64,000 nucleotides of DNA from Acanthaster planci (Eukaryota; Echinodermata; Asteroidea; Valvatida; Acanthasteridae), in assembly GCF_001949145.1 (NCBI RefSeq), contig NW_019091362.1, positions 4,579,084 through 4,643,083 of the forward strand, written 5' to 3'. Shown in pieces: positions 23,514-34,732 of the stretch; the stretch's first letter is position 1; each line of letters begins with the position of its first letter. The translations under genes were made by a program, and so were the position numbers. The notes under the pieces are model-generated. The model saw only the letters and a program-made list of their open reading frames with translations, had not been told where the DNA came from and did not search any database.

Positions 23514-26492
23514 ATAAAAAATACAAAACAAATAAACAAACCACTACAAATAAACCTGAGCTCATAACGTCTAAAAACATACTTGTGCAAGGTGATGTTG
23601 CTTTTGAAAAGGTGATGGTTGGCTGAAACAGACACTGCATAATCTTTCCTATAAAATTGAAGCCTTACCTGAGGTATTCCGATTTTGTTTGAAAAGCGTA
23701 AGTTTTACACAGTATTACACTGCACTGGAACACAAAGATTCCCTTCTTATCTATACAGTTTGATCAACTCGCTCTTCTTGAGTGAACGACAATCATAGTT
23801 AGTAATTATGCAAGTTGTGCTGAATATCAAAAAGATCCTTCTAGCAGAGGGAGAAGAACTCTAAAAGTGAATATGCCACGATTCATCTCTTCCCCCATCT
23901 GCTCTGCACTACTTGTAACTTAATTACGCGCTGGTTTGTCACGTCCAAACATGACGGCACCGATATTAGGATTTATCCGCTTCTAATGACGAGGATACGA
24001 AGTCATATGAAAAAACCCATCTTTGACAACGCAATAAAAAAAATTTCCGAAAGCTCAGATCCACATCCCAGATATGAAGACAGAGGAACGTAAAACAGCA
24101 GCACGCCATCTTGTTGGGGATGTCCATTGTCATTGTTTTTCAACCCAGAATACAGTTTTTAATTACACATAATTAATGTCCGGCGATGCAAGGAACAATA
24201 ATTTATCTTTCCAAGCTGTGCATTAGTCATGCACGGTGCATGCAACAGATACAATGACATATTTCTCGAAGCGAAAGTTTTTTTGCGGTAGGACATGATT
24301 TAAGTATCATTAATGCAATTGTGCTATACTGTTGACTTCTGTACCCCTCGTGACAATTTTTTTCTTTCTACTGCTGGAATGACGTATATATTTCAATTGA
24401 ATTCTGCAAGATTCATGTTGGTTTCGTATTTCTATTCATTGATTTGGTTTCGAATGTACCAGCTGACAGAGGCAAACCAATTATTTCTGGTCATCTGTTT
24501 CCGCTAATTTTTCTCTCAGCCAAGGAATGCCTCATCTCTTGGATATATCTGGACTCCACTCTCAAACCGAGGGGGAACGTGCAATGAACCGGTACCGGAG
24601 GAATTGCTGGGCGTTGGTGTATAAACTGAATTGTCCAACCATCCTTTTTCAAGACAGACAACCATTTCTTTTCGGACCGATAGTAAGGCAGAAAGCGTAT
24701 TCCACACAGTACCCCACATGTCGTGGTCCGTATAAATCTCTATTTGCAAGGAAAGTTTGGATCTACGGATGCCATTTGGAGCTTCAATGAGACAAGCATT
24801 GTTGAATTAATACCTCTTACGCTACCTCTTGTTCATTTAATTTCAGGCCATGCAGACTTAATTGCTTCTTGATTTTTGCCACCGTCAAGGCCAACAATAA
24901 TGCGGAGCATACCGTGGCCTTTGATTCTCACAACATGGCGTAGTACCTTGACATTTTCAAAGGTTAGATCCCACAATAAAATAGTCAGCACTAAACTTGC
25001 TATCGTTATTATTACTCTGAGAGCGCCCTTTTCTGGCATACAATGAATCGCTTCAGTGTCCGTCAAATAATTTAACATAAAAAATCACAGACGTCTTGTT
25101 TTTCTGTTTCACTGGGCCCACTTCTAATTCAACAGAAAACTGTTTCATTGGAAAGGCTTCGAAACAAAAGAAAGGTCGGCAAACAAACGCAGAAGTACGC
25201 AAATTGATGGCTGCTTGATGGCCACGTTGTGTAAATGCCACGCTCATGCAGTCTCGATGAATTTTAATTAAGGTCGAAGAAATGACAATGTTTAACATGG
25301 CATACACAGTTGGCCTTCGGTTGCAGAAAAATAAGGATGCAAAAAAGTAGCGTGCTTTATTTAGCATGAAAAAATATATAGGGTGGCAAGGTAACGTTCT
25401 GTGGCGCGAAAAATTAATATTGATGACTGGTGCTGTGCGTTCCACTTATTAGGTTACATATAAAAGCTGGTATTTGCAGTACATTTATTTCTTTACAGAA
25501 GCTTGGGTAAGGTCCAGGAGCAACATCCTTGTCTGGCGTGCACGCCTAGCTGCCATGTTTATAATTTAGGTATTGCACCGATGATTTCTATCAGTGGGCA
25601 CTGATGTTTGCCGTGTCGTGTGTTTGTGAAACTGCAGAGACTGTGATGTTAGATTTGTACATGCACCCACGTCTTGCAATTGTTGACGAGCATGTGCGCC
25701 CTTCGGTGTTAACCACAAGCTCAATCTGGTTCGGCTTTTAACCCCCCCCCCCCTAAATTTACATTGACCGCAGTGAGCGTTCAAGAAGCTGGGCGAGGAA
25801 AGGACATCGTGAGGGCGCTATACAGTCTGGATCAAAACCAGAAGATTTCTAGCGCCGGGCTTGGCTGGTCCATTGTTCATAGCCTACTTTCACGTTATGC
25901 GATAGCTGGCGCCAGTGCACCACGCTGAAACGCAGTCTTCCTAGTCAAATGTTGTGGTTGATGAAAAGAAAGTAATAAACAGTTTCTCTGTTTCTCGTGG
26001 GTGTGTCGCGATAACGCGTTCGATTTCACACAGCCCATACTAATGTTACAGTGTTCTGGTGAGCCGATGCTTTATTTGCCAGTCTGTTTCTGACTTACAC
26101 CACCTGTTTTCTCGATTTCTCTCTAGCATCACACACTCTTTATTTCTGGCTTCCGTTGGCCCCCTTTCCTCCACGCGTCATGTCTGTTTTGCTCTCCAAC
26201 TCTGTCTCCGTTTCATATTACCTTTCCTCCAAGTCACCTGTACTCCTTACTGTGACAGTCTCCTCTCCCGCGAGCCGACGCAAGGACTTCTGCCCTATAA
26301 TCACAAGCCGCCCACCCAAGCAATTCATCAGCAGCAGACTTGAATCCGTCAGTTAAGCATTCTCCAATAATCCCTTTTTCAGACGTCCTCAAGTATTAAT
26401 TTTCTGCCTTTATTACCAGGGCAAATATCCTGGGGGGGCCTCGGCCCAACTAACCGTGCACCTCCCGCTGCCGCGGACGGGAAATCACTCAC
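23514..26492. other. Intergenic or intronic, no gene recognised
   Basis: Contains low-complexity A-rich sequence (23510-23560) and a polyC run near 25742. A strong acceptor at about 24522 opens about 20 codons (KECLISWIYLDSTLKPRG) then a stop. That looks like a transposon remnant or chance. Confidence 0.3.
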
Positions 26493-26540
26493 CGGATATC
26501 GGACTATGGGAATCTCTTCGCCGTTACGGTTTCCGCCAAA
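26493..26540 (-). CDS. Candidate 48-nt internal exon, unidentified
   Basis: On the minus strand a pyrimidine-rich acceptor (ending TTATCAG) and a consensus donor (CCG|GTGAGT) bracket exactly 16 codons in phase 0-0: FGGNRNGEEIPIVRYP. Phase allows direct joining to 22546-22445. The locus is a GC-rich patch in AT-rich DNA. A competing reading exists on the plus strand: acceptor ACCAG at 26420, then open to a TGA at about 26543, ending SSPLRFPPN. Only one is likely to be real. Confidence 0.33.
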
Positions 26541-26543
26541 CTG

Positions 26544-29131
26544 ATAAATGAGGTAGATCATAAGAGCAAGAAAGTGTAATATTGTCAGATGGGCGGTTAA
26601 ACTCCAGTCAATTGACCTCTTTGTGCGACTATGATGACACGATCAGGTGTATAGGAATATAATATCCGCACGCACTCCAGACAACCTTTGGCTTTCTGTT
26701 TACTTCAAAAGATGTTTGATCCGCAGCTTGCAAGCTTACAACAAAGAGACGTGCCCCATTGTCCGTCGTCTTTCTTCTCTGCAAGGCAAGAGACTTAAAA
26801 ATAGGATGCTAAGGCCATCCATCAACAGTTCCATTGAAAACAAGTACAGTCGAGAGAACAAAATCATAGGTTACAAGACAAAGGTTAACAGGAGAAAAAA
26901 GTCCAAAATGTAATCATCGAATAAAACCGACGGTACTTTCAAACTCTTTTAATGATCTAATATGTACAAGAAATTGCCACTCCAGGCAATTGCCGCTTAA
27001 GAAATTATAAATTCCATTATATTGTACAAAATTATTTCCCCCAAATGAGACCAATATCTCCCCATCTTGTGTTGAAAGTTTAACATGTTTATAGGCAGTG
27101 TATAAGTGGTTTTCGTTTGTGAGAGAATGGGCAATAGGGGAGCTACATGACGACAGGTGAGTTTTTAAAAATCGGCTCCTGCTAACCCTTACAGTTAATA
27201 AACGGGGCTTTTAACGCAAAATGTCATATTCAAAGTATGCCGGTATATACATTATAATAAACACAAAATAACGTAACTAGCTTCATTATTTATAGTTTTG
27301 GGGCACAAAATGTTCAAAAAAAGATCGGGCGAGCAGCCTTGCCCAGTGCAGTGGATTCAGCAGATAGAATGGGGATGTCCGCGGCTCAAATCCTTGAGGG
27401 CATTTTTCTTCTTCATCTTCTTTTTATCAGTCTATTCCAGTTGGAAAAGATACATTTTGCTTAGTTATCTCATTCACTGCCCAAATTTGTAGCCTTAAAT
27501 TTTGGTTTATTCAAGGGAGAAACGCTCAATACATTGCGTTATTGACTTGAGCCCGACTAATTGAAAGAACAATTTTAAAACCAGCAGGTTTTGGACACGG
27601 CATTTTTGTTTTCGGGATATACAGAGGCGAGAAACAAACCCCAAATGTCAATTTTTTAGCTGACCGAGTAACATTCCTGTAATTTATTTGTCGTTGGCTG
27701 TAAACAATCAATAAAATATCACGGCCTGCAACTACATTACAAGACCCCCTCCCCCAACAAAAAAAAAACCTGAATGGCGCGAACTTCATAAAGTGAGGTC
27801 ATCAGAGGTTAATAGGGACTGTTAGGTCTCGCGTTGCCTCGGGCAAAGGCACCGAGCGAGAGATGAGATTTGGCGCGCAAATAGACGAAATCTAAGGCGG
27901 TTCCATTTGGGAGCAATTTTGCCGAAAACAAAGCTGAAACGCAATCTGTGTAAAATGTCAGCCGGCATGGTTTTCATTGGAGAAACAACAACGTGGTTGG
28001 CATTAATGATCATATTACTGATGGGGCAAAGTGCACGCATGTCGGCTGACGCTTGTGAGGTAAAACCTCAGACGTCTCACAGTATTAGCCTTTTCCCGCG
28101 CCACATTAATTTGGTCAATGTATTACAAACCTGTTTCTAACACGATTTAAATATCTGTAGTAGTATTCCAAGTGTCTGCTCTTTTTACATCACGGTTATG
28201 TTTTTCCTAAAGGCGGCTGCTAAAACTATGGCCAGCCGTCAGTGCCTCAGTAAAAAAAGGTAATTCACAAAGTGTTAAAAATCCCACACAGCTATCAGCA
28301 TATTAGACAATAATACATGCACTTACCAGGTAAGTTGAATAAAATACGTTGCACAACTCTCTGTAAAATGAGTTGGACAAGTGTACAGTTTAAAGGAATT
28401 CGAGGCAAATGAAAAAAAACAACCAAAGGGGGATTTTCTGCAGACTTCGGCCACCCATACAAACTATAGGCAAAATGTGAGTGGTCTATTTTTCATTGGA
28501 AGTCCAACTTCAAGTCTTCACGATGTTACTCAATCTGTAACTCCACACTTCTCTCTAGTCTTAAAATGTAGCAAAAGAGACCACGTACACACAAATACTT
28601 GAAGACTGGAACAAACCATCAAGACGAAAAACGGAATTCCCTACATGTCACTATTGCGCTGTCCTATTCCATCACTTACATACTTACAGAGGGCGCCTTA
28701 CGCAAAAACAAAGGCGGAGATTTTTCCCGACAATGAATATGACTGAACAGTTGTTTGGGCAGATGTGTTTTTTTTACATCTTATTATCAATGTAAGTGAT
28801 AATGGGTTATTATGCTGTTGCACAGCACTGGCTACTGCAGACGGGCATATTTACTTACACATGCACCACAGATTTACGGTAATGAACCTAGAATTTCTAC
28901 ATGAGAGCGCCCTCAATTTGGCATAGGTACAGCGGTTTATGTTGGAGTAACGGTCAGCACTTTACCTGGCAGGGAGCGTGGAACAATTTTGAGCACGGTC
29001 AATTCACTGACTAGATCTAGTGTGTTACTGGACGTATGTGAACGAAATGTGCAAACTCATGTAGCAACAGTGAATTGGCTCACTGTGAATCGACGTATCA
29101 TGAAATGGCTATAATTAATAGTCCTCGTTTC
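26544..29131. other. Intergenic with possible leader exon and SINE-like head
   Basis: Near 27958-28056 an ORF reads like a signal peptide (TWLALMIILLMGQS) ending at GAG|GTAAAA, but no second exon was found. Near 27330-27400 lies a tRNA-like stretch with a degenerate A box (AGTGCAGTGG) and B box (GGCTCAAATCC), possibly an old SINE. Nothing else was seen. Confidence 0.3.
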
Positions 29132-29296
29132 AGAAGGAAAAGAAGCCGGCCAAGAAACACCTGGCGACGAGATCTCCAGGCAGACACCAAGAGGCTTGTT
29201 ATCACCTGAAAACAACTTGAGGCAAAGGTACAGGACAGAGCTCTGTGGAGGTCTCTAACAGACAGCCTTTATCCTGGGAAGGGTCCAAGGCGTTAA
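29132..29296 (+). pseudogene. Non-LTR retrotransposon ORF2 C-terminus, decayed
   Basis: Fifty-five codons read SRPRNTWRRDLQADTKRL, one in-frame TGA, then KQLEAKVQDRALWRSLTDSL and YPGKGPRR, then TAA. The GRPR-x-TWRR...A-x-DR-x-x-WR-x-L pattern is the conserved end of many LINE reverse-transcriptase proteins. AAGTAAGTAAG follows, like a short tandem 3' tail. The region is 5'-truncated and non-functional, with no RT core. Confidence 0.7.
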
Positions 29297-29658
29297 GTTA
29301 AGTAAGTAAAATTAATTTCAGAAGTTAAAAAATCATTAATTAATACAGAACATCAGCGGGTGTAGAGTAAGCCCAGTCATTCGACCGTGCTTCGCGCCCG
29401 TGACTACACTGTGCACAGTGGTGAAAAACTACACCTTGCGCACTCCCTGCGGCTCCGATTCAACAACCTGAAGCACGTTATCAGATTCTGTTTAGAAAAA
29501 TGTTTGAAAGATTGGCGACGTGTTTGGTGGAGCACGTGCACACTTTGAGCCGTTCAAGCGTGGCATCCTTCAAACAGCGCTTCAATATTCTACATCGTCA
29601 TTTTGGCTGTGAGACAATAGAGGGCGCTTTACGTACGAATGTCGTTGTAAGGTTTTTC
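29297..29658. other. Intergenic, no gene seen
   Basis: Nothing recognisable lies between the LINE remnant and the next MITE. Confidence 0.4.
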
Positions 29659-29782
29659 TTAGGCTAGACCCGAATCTCTTGTCTAGAGCTAGGTCTTGGT
29701 ATTCACACCATTGGAAATGCATGGAGACGCGCAGACAATAGACCTAGCCGTAGCTCTGGAAGCCCGTTTCGGACACGGCCTC
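29659..29782. mobile_element. Palindromic MITE family 2, copy B
   Basis: Left end TTAGGCTAGACCCGAATC, then TGTCTAGAGCTAGGTC and ATTGGAAATG.ATGGAGACGCG. The inverted right part is GACCTAGCCGTAGCTCTGGA, ending TTTCGGACACGGCCT. It is nearly collinear with 59018-59142. Confidence 0.72.
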
Positions 29783-30399
29783 AGTGAGGTTAATTGCCAC
29801 TTGCGACGGAAGATGCCATGTTTGTACATGTGATGATGTTCGTGGTGTCACTGTAGTACGAAAGCCTATCGGATTTGTAGCTACAGCACGCCTCATTTTA
29901 GATCTGGCGAGTTGAAAGTTTTGATTTTTTTCCCCTCTGTGAGACGGTGTCCCATATTAGCAACAAAACTGCTTAATCGAGTCCTACTACTTAATGCAGT
30001 GTATCTCGGATTTGTGTATCATTGATTTGCCTGTTTCTCAAGGCCCCTCCCAGCCTTCGTATTTTGCACATACATGCTTTTGGGAGTTGTGCAATTTGAT
30101 TCGTCAAAGTCTGACCGACTGGCCATCGCCCCAATTAATTTTCAAGCAGAACTGTACAGCCGCAAACCAAATGCAACCTGACCATTTCTTTGACCTACTC
30201 CATACATTTTGATATTAAAACCTACCCCCCCCCGTAGTTTTAGTACATGAATGCAAAAGGTGACAGGGAACGTTGAAGAAAGCTCATACCACAGTATGAG
30301 GCGTAGAGGTCTGCTCCTTCGTCCTCTAATCTTCAAGAGGAAAATAAGAACGCGCACTTTTCACTCTTCAAAAAATAACGTGAAACTATAATGCTAGCA

Positions 30400-30580
30400 T
30401 CAAACTGTCGTCTGCCGTTTTAGCGGGTCGATTCTCGCCCCCAGGGCTGATGTACCGTCATGATTGAGCGAAAGCCGCGTCAATAGACCGCGGGGTTTGA
30501 GCCGTGTAGTCGTTTGTCTCCGGACAATGCTCAGCATGTTGGGCAAGGAGCTTCCTATTGTATCACTCACAGATTAATGA
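30400..30580 (+). repeat. Probable old tRNA-derived SINE
   Basis: A B-box-like GGTCGATTCTC (near 30425) is followed about 100 bp later by GTTGGGCAAGGAGCTT. That order is seen in SINEs common in marine invertebrates, as I recall them. The ends are not definable and no target duplication was found. Confidence 0.35.
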
Positions 30581-31234
30581 GCTACGATCCCAGGCCCGAC
30601 CCGTGGGCAATTATTTCTGATGGAGTGAAGTTTGGGTGGGAAAATGGAATGTTACTTGTACACTAGGAATTTCCATTGATCTCGGAGTCAAACGCAAGCA
30701 ACATAGAGAACAAGCACAATGAAGCGAATTTTTGAAAGAGCATTTTCACTTTTGGAAGAGTTAAAAAGCATTATTGGCATACCTATAATCTTCCCGTAAA
30801 CCCTGTCACATTTACTAAAATATCTTGTCTTCTCAAGTAAAGTAACAGCAAAAGAGCCTGCTTTTCACTGTCCGTAATATGGTCTGAATTGGTGCAAATA
30901 TCTGGACCGAACTTAATAACGTAAGGCCCTCATTCCAGTTTAAAATAGACCAGTAGGGGGTACTCAAACCGTACCTAATTATATCCTCTAATGACTGTAC
31001 ACATTTTTACAGCTTATGAAAACAAAGCAATACAGACCAAAAACAACAATTTATTTTTTAGTGGCTGCATTTGATTCCTAGACAATAGAGGTAATCGGCC
31101 GGGTCGCCACGTGATTAGACAGCAGTAAATCCAACATTGATTGTAACTGTTGTGAAATACTGCAAGTCCCGGAGTTTGCGGCCAAACCACGGTGTCCAAA
31201 CAACCCGTAACGTGACAGTGTTTTTTCTTTCAGT
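30581..31234. other. Intergenic or intronic, no gene seen
   Basis: No exon was supported. The segment ends in a strong polypyrimidine tract and acceptor (GTTTTTTCTTTCAG) at 31234. Confidence 0.35.
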
Positions 31235-31353
31235 CAGATGTCTAGTTCTATTACGGTTTGTAAGGCAAGACTGCCGAGGTATGGAACATGTCGCTGATGG
31301 TCACGTTGTGGTAAACAGAGATAACACTTACTTCAGTGATGGCATCTTCGACA
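31235..31353 (+). CDS. Candidate exon, possible half Sushi (CCP) domain
   Basis: A strong acceptor (T-rich tract ending TTTCAG) and a consensus donor (ACATA|GTGAGT) enclose one open frame. It enters in phase 1 and leaves in phase 0. The end reads CRGMEHVADGHVVVNRDN then TYFSDGIFDI. This resembles the first half of a complement control protein module (Cys, then DG-x-V, an aromatic and Gly near the end), which is often split by an intron at this point. No convincing second half (Cys-x-x-Gly-Tyr, Trp) was found downstream. A weak continuation starting SYRCP exists at 31436 onward. It may be a decayed copy or chance. Confidence 0.28.
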
Positions 31354-33705
31354 TAGTGAGTCTTCCTTAGACGCAGATGTCATCGTCATCCCGTCAGAAG
31401 AACTTGAAAACGACACAGGGTGTTTCGGCGACATGCCTCACTCTGACAGTCCTATAGGTGTCCACTGCAGCTTAATAGTCTTGTCCGACTTCAATCGTCC
31501 TGGTGCAAGATAACACTCCCTTTCACAAGGGAAGGAGCAAGCTGGTAAGTCAAATTACATTATTCGTGCTGCTGACATTTACTAGATATACAAAACATAG
31601 TTAAGGGGTTCAGTAAGTTACCGTCATGTTCAGTGTTTCCCTGTGGTGGGGGTGTTTTTGCCATGTCTTGAGCACGCCGAAACTGACACACATCATTGAG
31701 CCTATCAACTACAGATATCTGTTCTTGAATTGTGATTCACATTTATCTCAATGCCCAAACTGATGGATAAATTTGTTCTACACGTTGGACAGCAAAAGGG
31801 AAAACCAACTTCGTCAGAGCATGACGTGCCCCTGTACTGTTTCACTTAAACTAAAGCCTGCATGCCTATTCACATGTATACAATGTTTGGAATACTGACA
31901 CACTCTGAAAAATTTTTAAACACTGCCGAAAGTCATGCTAACGTGACGGACCCTCCATAACAATTTATGTTATACATGTACATAAGTGACAAATGTTGAT
32001 GAAACTATGTAAATAATGCATGCAATATTTCAAAACTTGCTGTGTTCGGCTTATTCTTACGTTCAAGCTGAAAATCGCCTAGTCATTTCCTTTTACGAAT
32101 TCTATATATTTACGGTTTACATCTTCGAAGCAATTTGGATATATACCGCTGTGAAACCACCCAGTAATAATTGACAACCTACGCACGAACGGTTTACAAT
32201 GATCCGTCAAACAACCTCTAAATTTCCGGTTTCTTTCAATGCATTGCTCTGCTCAAATTGTTACCCTACATCAGTATCTATCATCAGTCCTGTGATCTGG
32301 TCAGAAATTTGGATAAAGACCACAAAATAACTGCATATCAGTTGTTGCTTGAAATCGTAGTTTTCTACCATAAAAAATTGCACAGCCACCCCCACACCAA
32401 AATAACCACCAAAAAAACCGAAAAAACAACAACAAACCAAACAGCAAAAGCATAACGAAACAACAAAACGACACAAAAGGAACAAAACAGCAAAGCATCT
32501 CATTGTTTGTTGAATTCTACAAATGTCATTTGTGGCAGAATCGGAGTTCAATGAATGAACACACGTACCAGCAAAAAAAAAGCATGCATATATTCAATGG
32601 AACCATGTTGATGTTATCTTTTAACCTCGAGGAAATAAAAATTCGAAATTTAATTGATTCTCTGGAGGGGCATGTAGACTTAACTAACCAATGGGCCTCG
32701 TGTTAACAAGGTATCGTCTTTCAGTTACTTGATGTAAAGGTATTGATAAGGTGGTAGAGGTGTATTTGGATGTGGTCCTTGGAAGTTTCTCCAAAAAAAA
32801 AAGAAAATGACTGCCATTGTCAATTTTAAATTTGACAGAACCAAAGAAGCCTACAACAACAAATGATACAGTGGAATAATAAAGAAACAGGAAATACATG
32901 TAAAGGCAAAAGTTTAAAGGAATCAGAAAATAGAAATATAAATATTTTTATAAATTTTACTAAAACCCCTTGAAATTGCATCTTTGGATTTCAATTAGGC
33001 CTAACCTTATTCTAAATTTTTGTTTTGCTATTTTAACCCATATTTTGATGCTTTATTGGTTTTAATGCTAATGTTATTTGCATATTTATGAGCTCAACTA
33101 TGATGTCATCCAAGGCACTGAATCTCATTGCTGCGCCGATTTGTGCACAGAAAATCTCTAGATTTTGTAAACCACTGCTATTCAGATTTCATGTTCTTTG
33201 GCAATTTATTGCTGTGTTCGTGTAATTATATGGCAATAATCCAGCAAAATCCCTTCCACAGAAATGTTCTCAGATAGCAAATTTGGGGTTCGCAATTTGA
33301 ACATGAAAACATGCTACCTGAACCATGTCTTTCTGGATTTACATCAAAGCAAAAACGCCCTAACTTGTCCAGAAATGCTTGGTCAATTTTAATGTTTGAA
33401 AAAGTGCACTGTTCAGTTCACATAACTCAAAAAAGATGTCAAACAGTCTTCATACATGGAAGAAGAGTACAGAGATACACAAAAAGTGATTCTGAGAAAA
33501 ATTAATTTCCTGGATCCTTTAAGATTAAGCCGGGCTTTAAATTGCGTGGAATGCAGATCCCAAAAGGTAATGACTGAGGTGGAAACCATGCATGAAATTT
33601 TGCTCCCTTTTTGCCCGATTTGGTATGAGTTGACAATGACAACATGTCTGTAGAGAGAAATTCATACTGAAATGTGTACCATTATTTGTCTTTGATGATT
33701 ACAGA
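31354..33705. other. Intergenic or intronic, low complexity
   Basis: Mostly AT-rich. About 32380-32490 is a C/A-only-like stretch with many CAAAA and ACC words. The minus-strand ORFs there are artefacts of it. No gene seen. Confidence 0.35.
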
Positions 33706-33823
33706 TTCCCACTATTCAGCCACGATTCAGCAGACCACCGTCGGATACACCAAGACTAAGGCTGCCACCGACGACTTTTCCATGTACCAAGTATGGTTTT
33801 TTTCCAAGACCTTCGTGAAGTAA
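33706..33823 (+). CDS. Candidate terminal exon, unidentified
   Basis: After an acceptor (TGATGATTACAG) the phase-1 frame reads SHYSATIQQTTVGYTKTK, then AATDDFSMYQVWFF, then SKTFVK and TAA. A possible donor follows Gln (CAA|GTATGG). Composition is protein-like, but a second frame is also open and no partner exon was established. Confidence 0.22.
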
Positions 33824-34016
33824 CGAGTGTTGGATCCTTCGCCCAACGCTCCCTTAATGCACAGTATCCATCCCATCAAATCAGATCACTTTATAGCTCC
33901 ATGGTGAATCCTCGATCCCATACATTTGGTAAAGAATAACGGAGGGAAAAACGAAGGCAGCGACGGAAGACACCAGACACAAAATCGATAGACGACATAC
34001 CGCAGAGGATTGGTAG

Positions 34017-34226
34017 GAGCTCATAATCCATGGATTACACTGCGACCGCAAGGCAAAGAGTTTTGTAGAGACAATGACCTTGGGTGACCCAGGAAGAAAT
34101 CATCCACGTATAAAGAACAACCTTCATGCTTCTATCAAGACAGCCGAGGATGATCCCCGTTTGTTATTTAAGCTGACTTCTCTAATCAGTGAAGCAGAGC
34201 CAACAGTGGGGGCTATTTTTGCATGA
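34017..34226 (+). CDS. Coding-like 69-codon block, unidentified
   Basis: An uninterrupted frame runs from just after an in-frame TAG to a TGA. It reads ELIIHGLHCDRKAKSFVETM, then TLGDPGRNHPRIKNN, then a segment including TAEDDPRLLFKLTSLISEAE and ending VGAIFA. It looks like a genuine protein C-terminus but lacks a strong acceptor. The frame immediately before the TAG is also open (GKTKAATEDTRHKIDRRHT). It could be a terminal exon or a pseudogene with one nonsense change. No family recognised. Confidence 0.33.
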   Translation, partial: ELIIHGLHCDRKAKSFVETMTLGDPGRNHPRIKNNLHASIKTAEDDPRLLFKLTSLISEAEPTVGAIFA

Positions 34227-34732
34227 ACACTGGTTTTTCTTGTAAAATGCATTCGGCCAAACAACCAGCCAACCACGTCACCAAACAGGAAAACAAGACA
34301 AAAAATAAAACAGCTGATAATCTGTTGATAATCTGATTTGAGCTACAGATGAACAGTCTGCCAAAGGTTTAATGGGTTGATCTGGAGGTAAATTACAGCC
34401 ACGCTGCAAAGCCAATGTGATGCGACTCACCATTGCAAAATCCTGCCTTTGGAGCAGGTTGGAACCTTTTCTTTGCGAGAATAATGTGTTACTTCCTTAT
34501 AAAGTGATCATTATCTGATGATGTGTCTTGCCGATCACAACCCATTGATTGCGACTTTTTAAAAGAAACTTCAGAGGTCACAAACTTTAAATTAAGGTCC
34601 TGTAAAGTGTAATATACTAAATCTGTTGATATGCATAAATTACGGGCTGCACAATCTCGGATCCCATGTGCATGAAACAACACAACTGACCACGAAAAGG
34701 CTCTTCGACTCTGTTGAGGGTTAACATACGCA
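34227..34732. promoter_or_regulatory. FJX1 5' flank
   Basis: About 500 bp between the coding-like block and the FJX1 start. No TATA element or binding-site cluster was clearly seen. It is assigned as promoter/5' UTR by position only. Confidence 0.3.

Noticed and set aside
26059-26356. Ser/Leu-rich plus-strand ORFs
   Set aside because: Low-complexity TC-rich DNA open in two frames; no splice or homology support.
32261-32551. Phe/Cys-rich minus-strand ORFs
   Set aside because: Translation of a C/A low-complexity run; composition is not protein-like.
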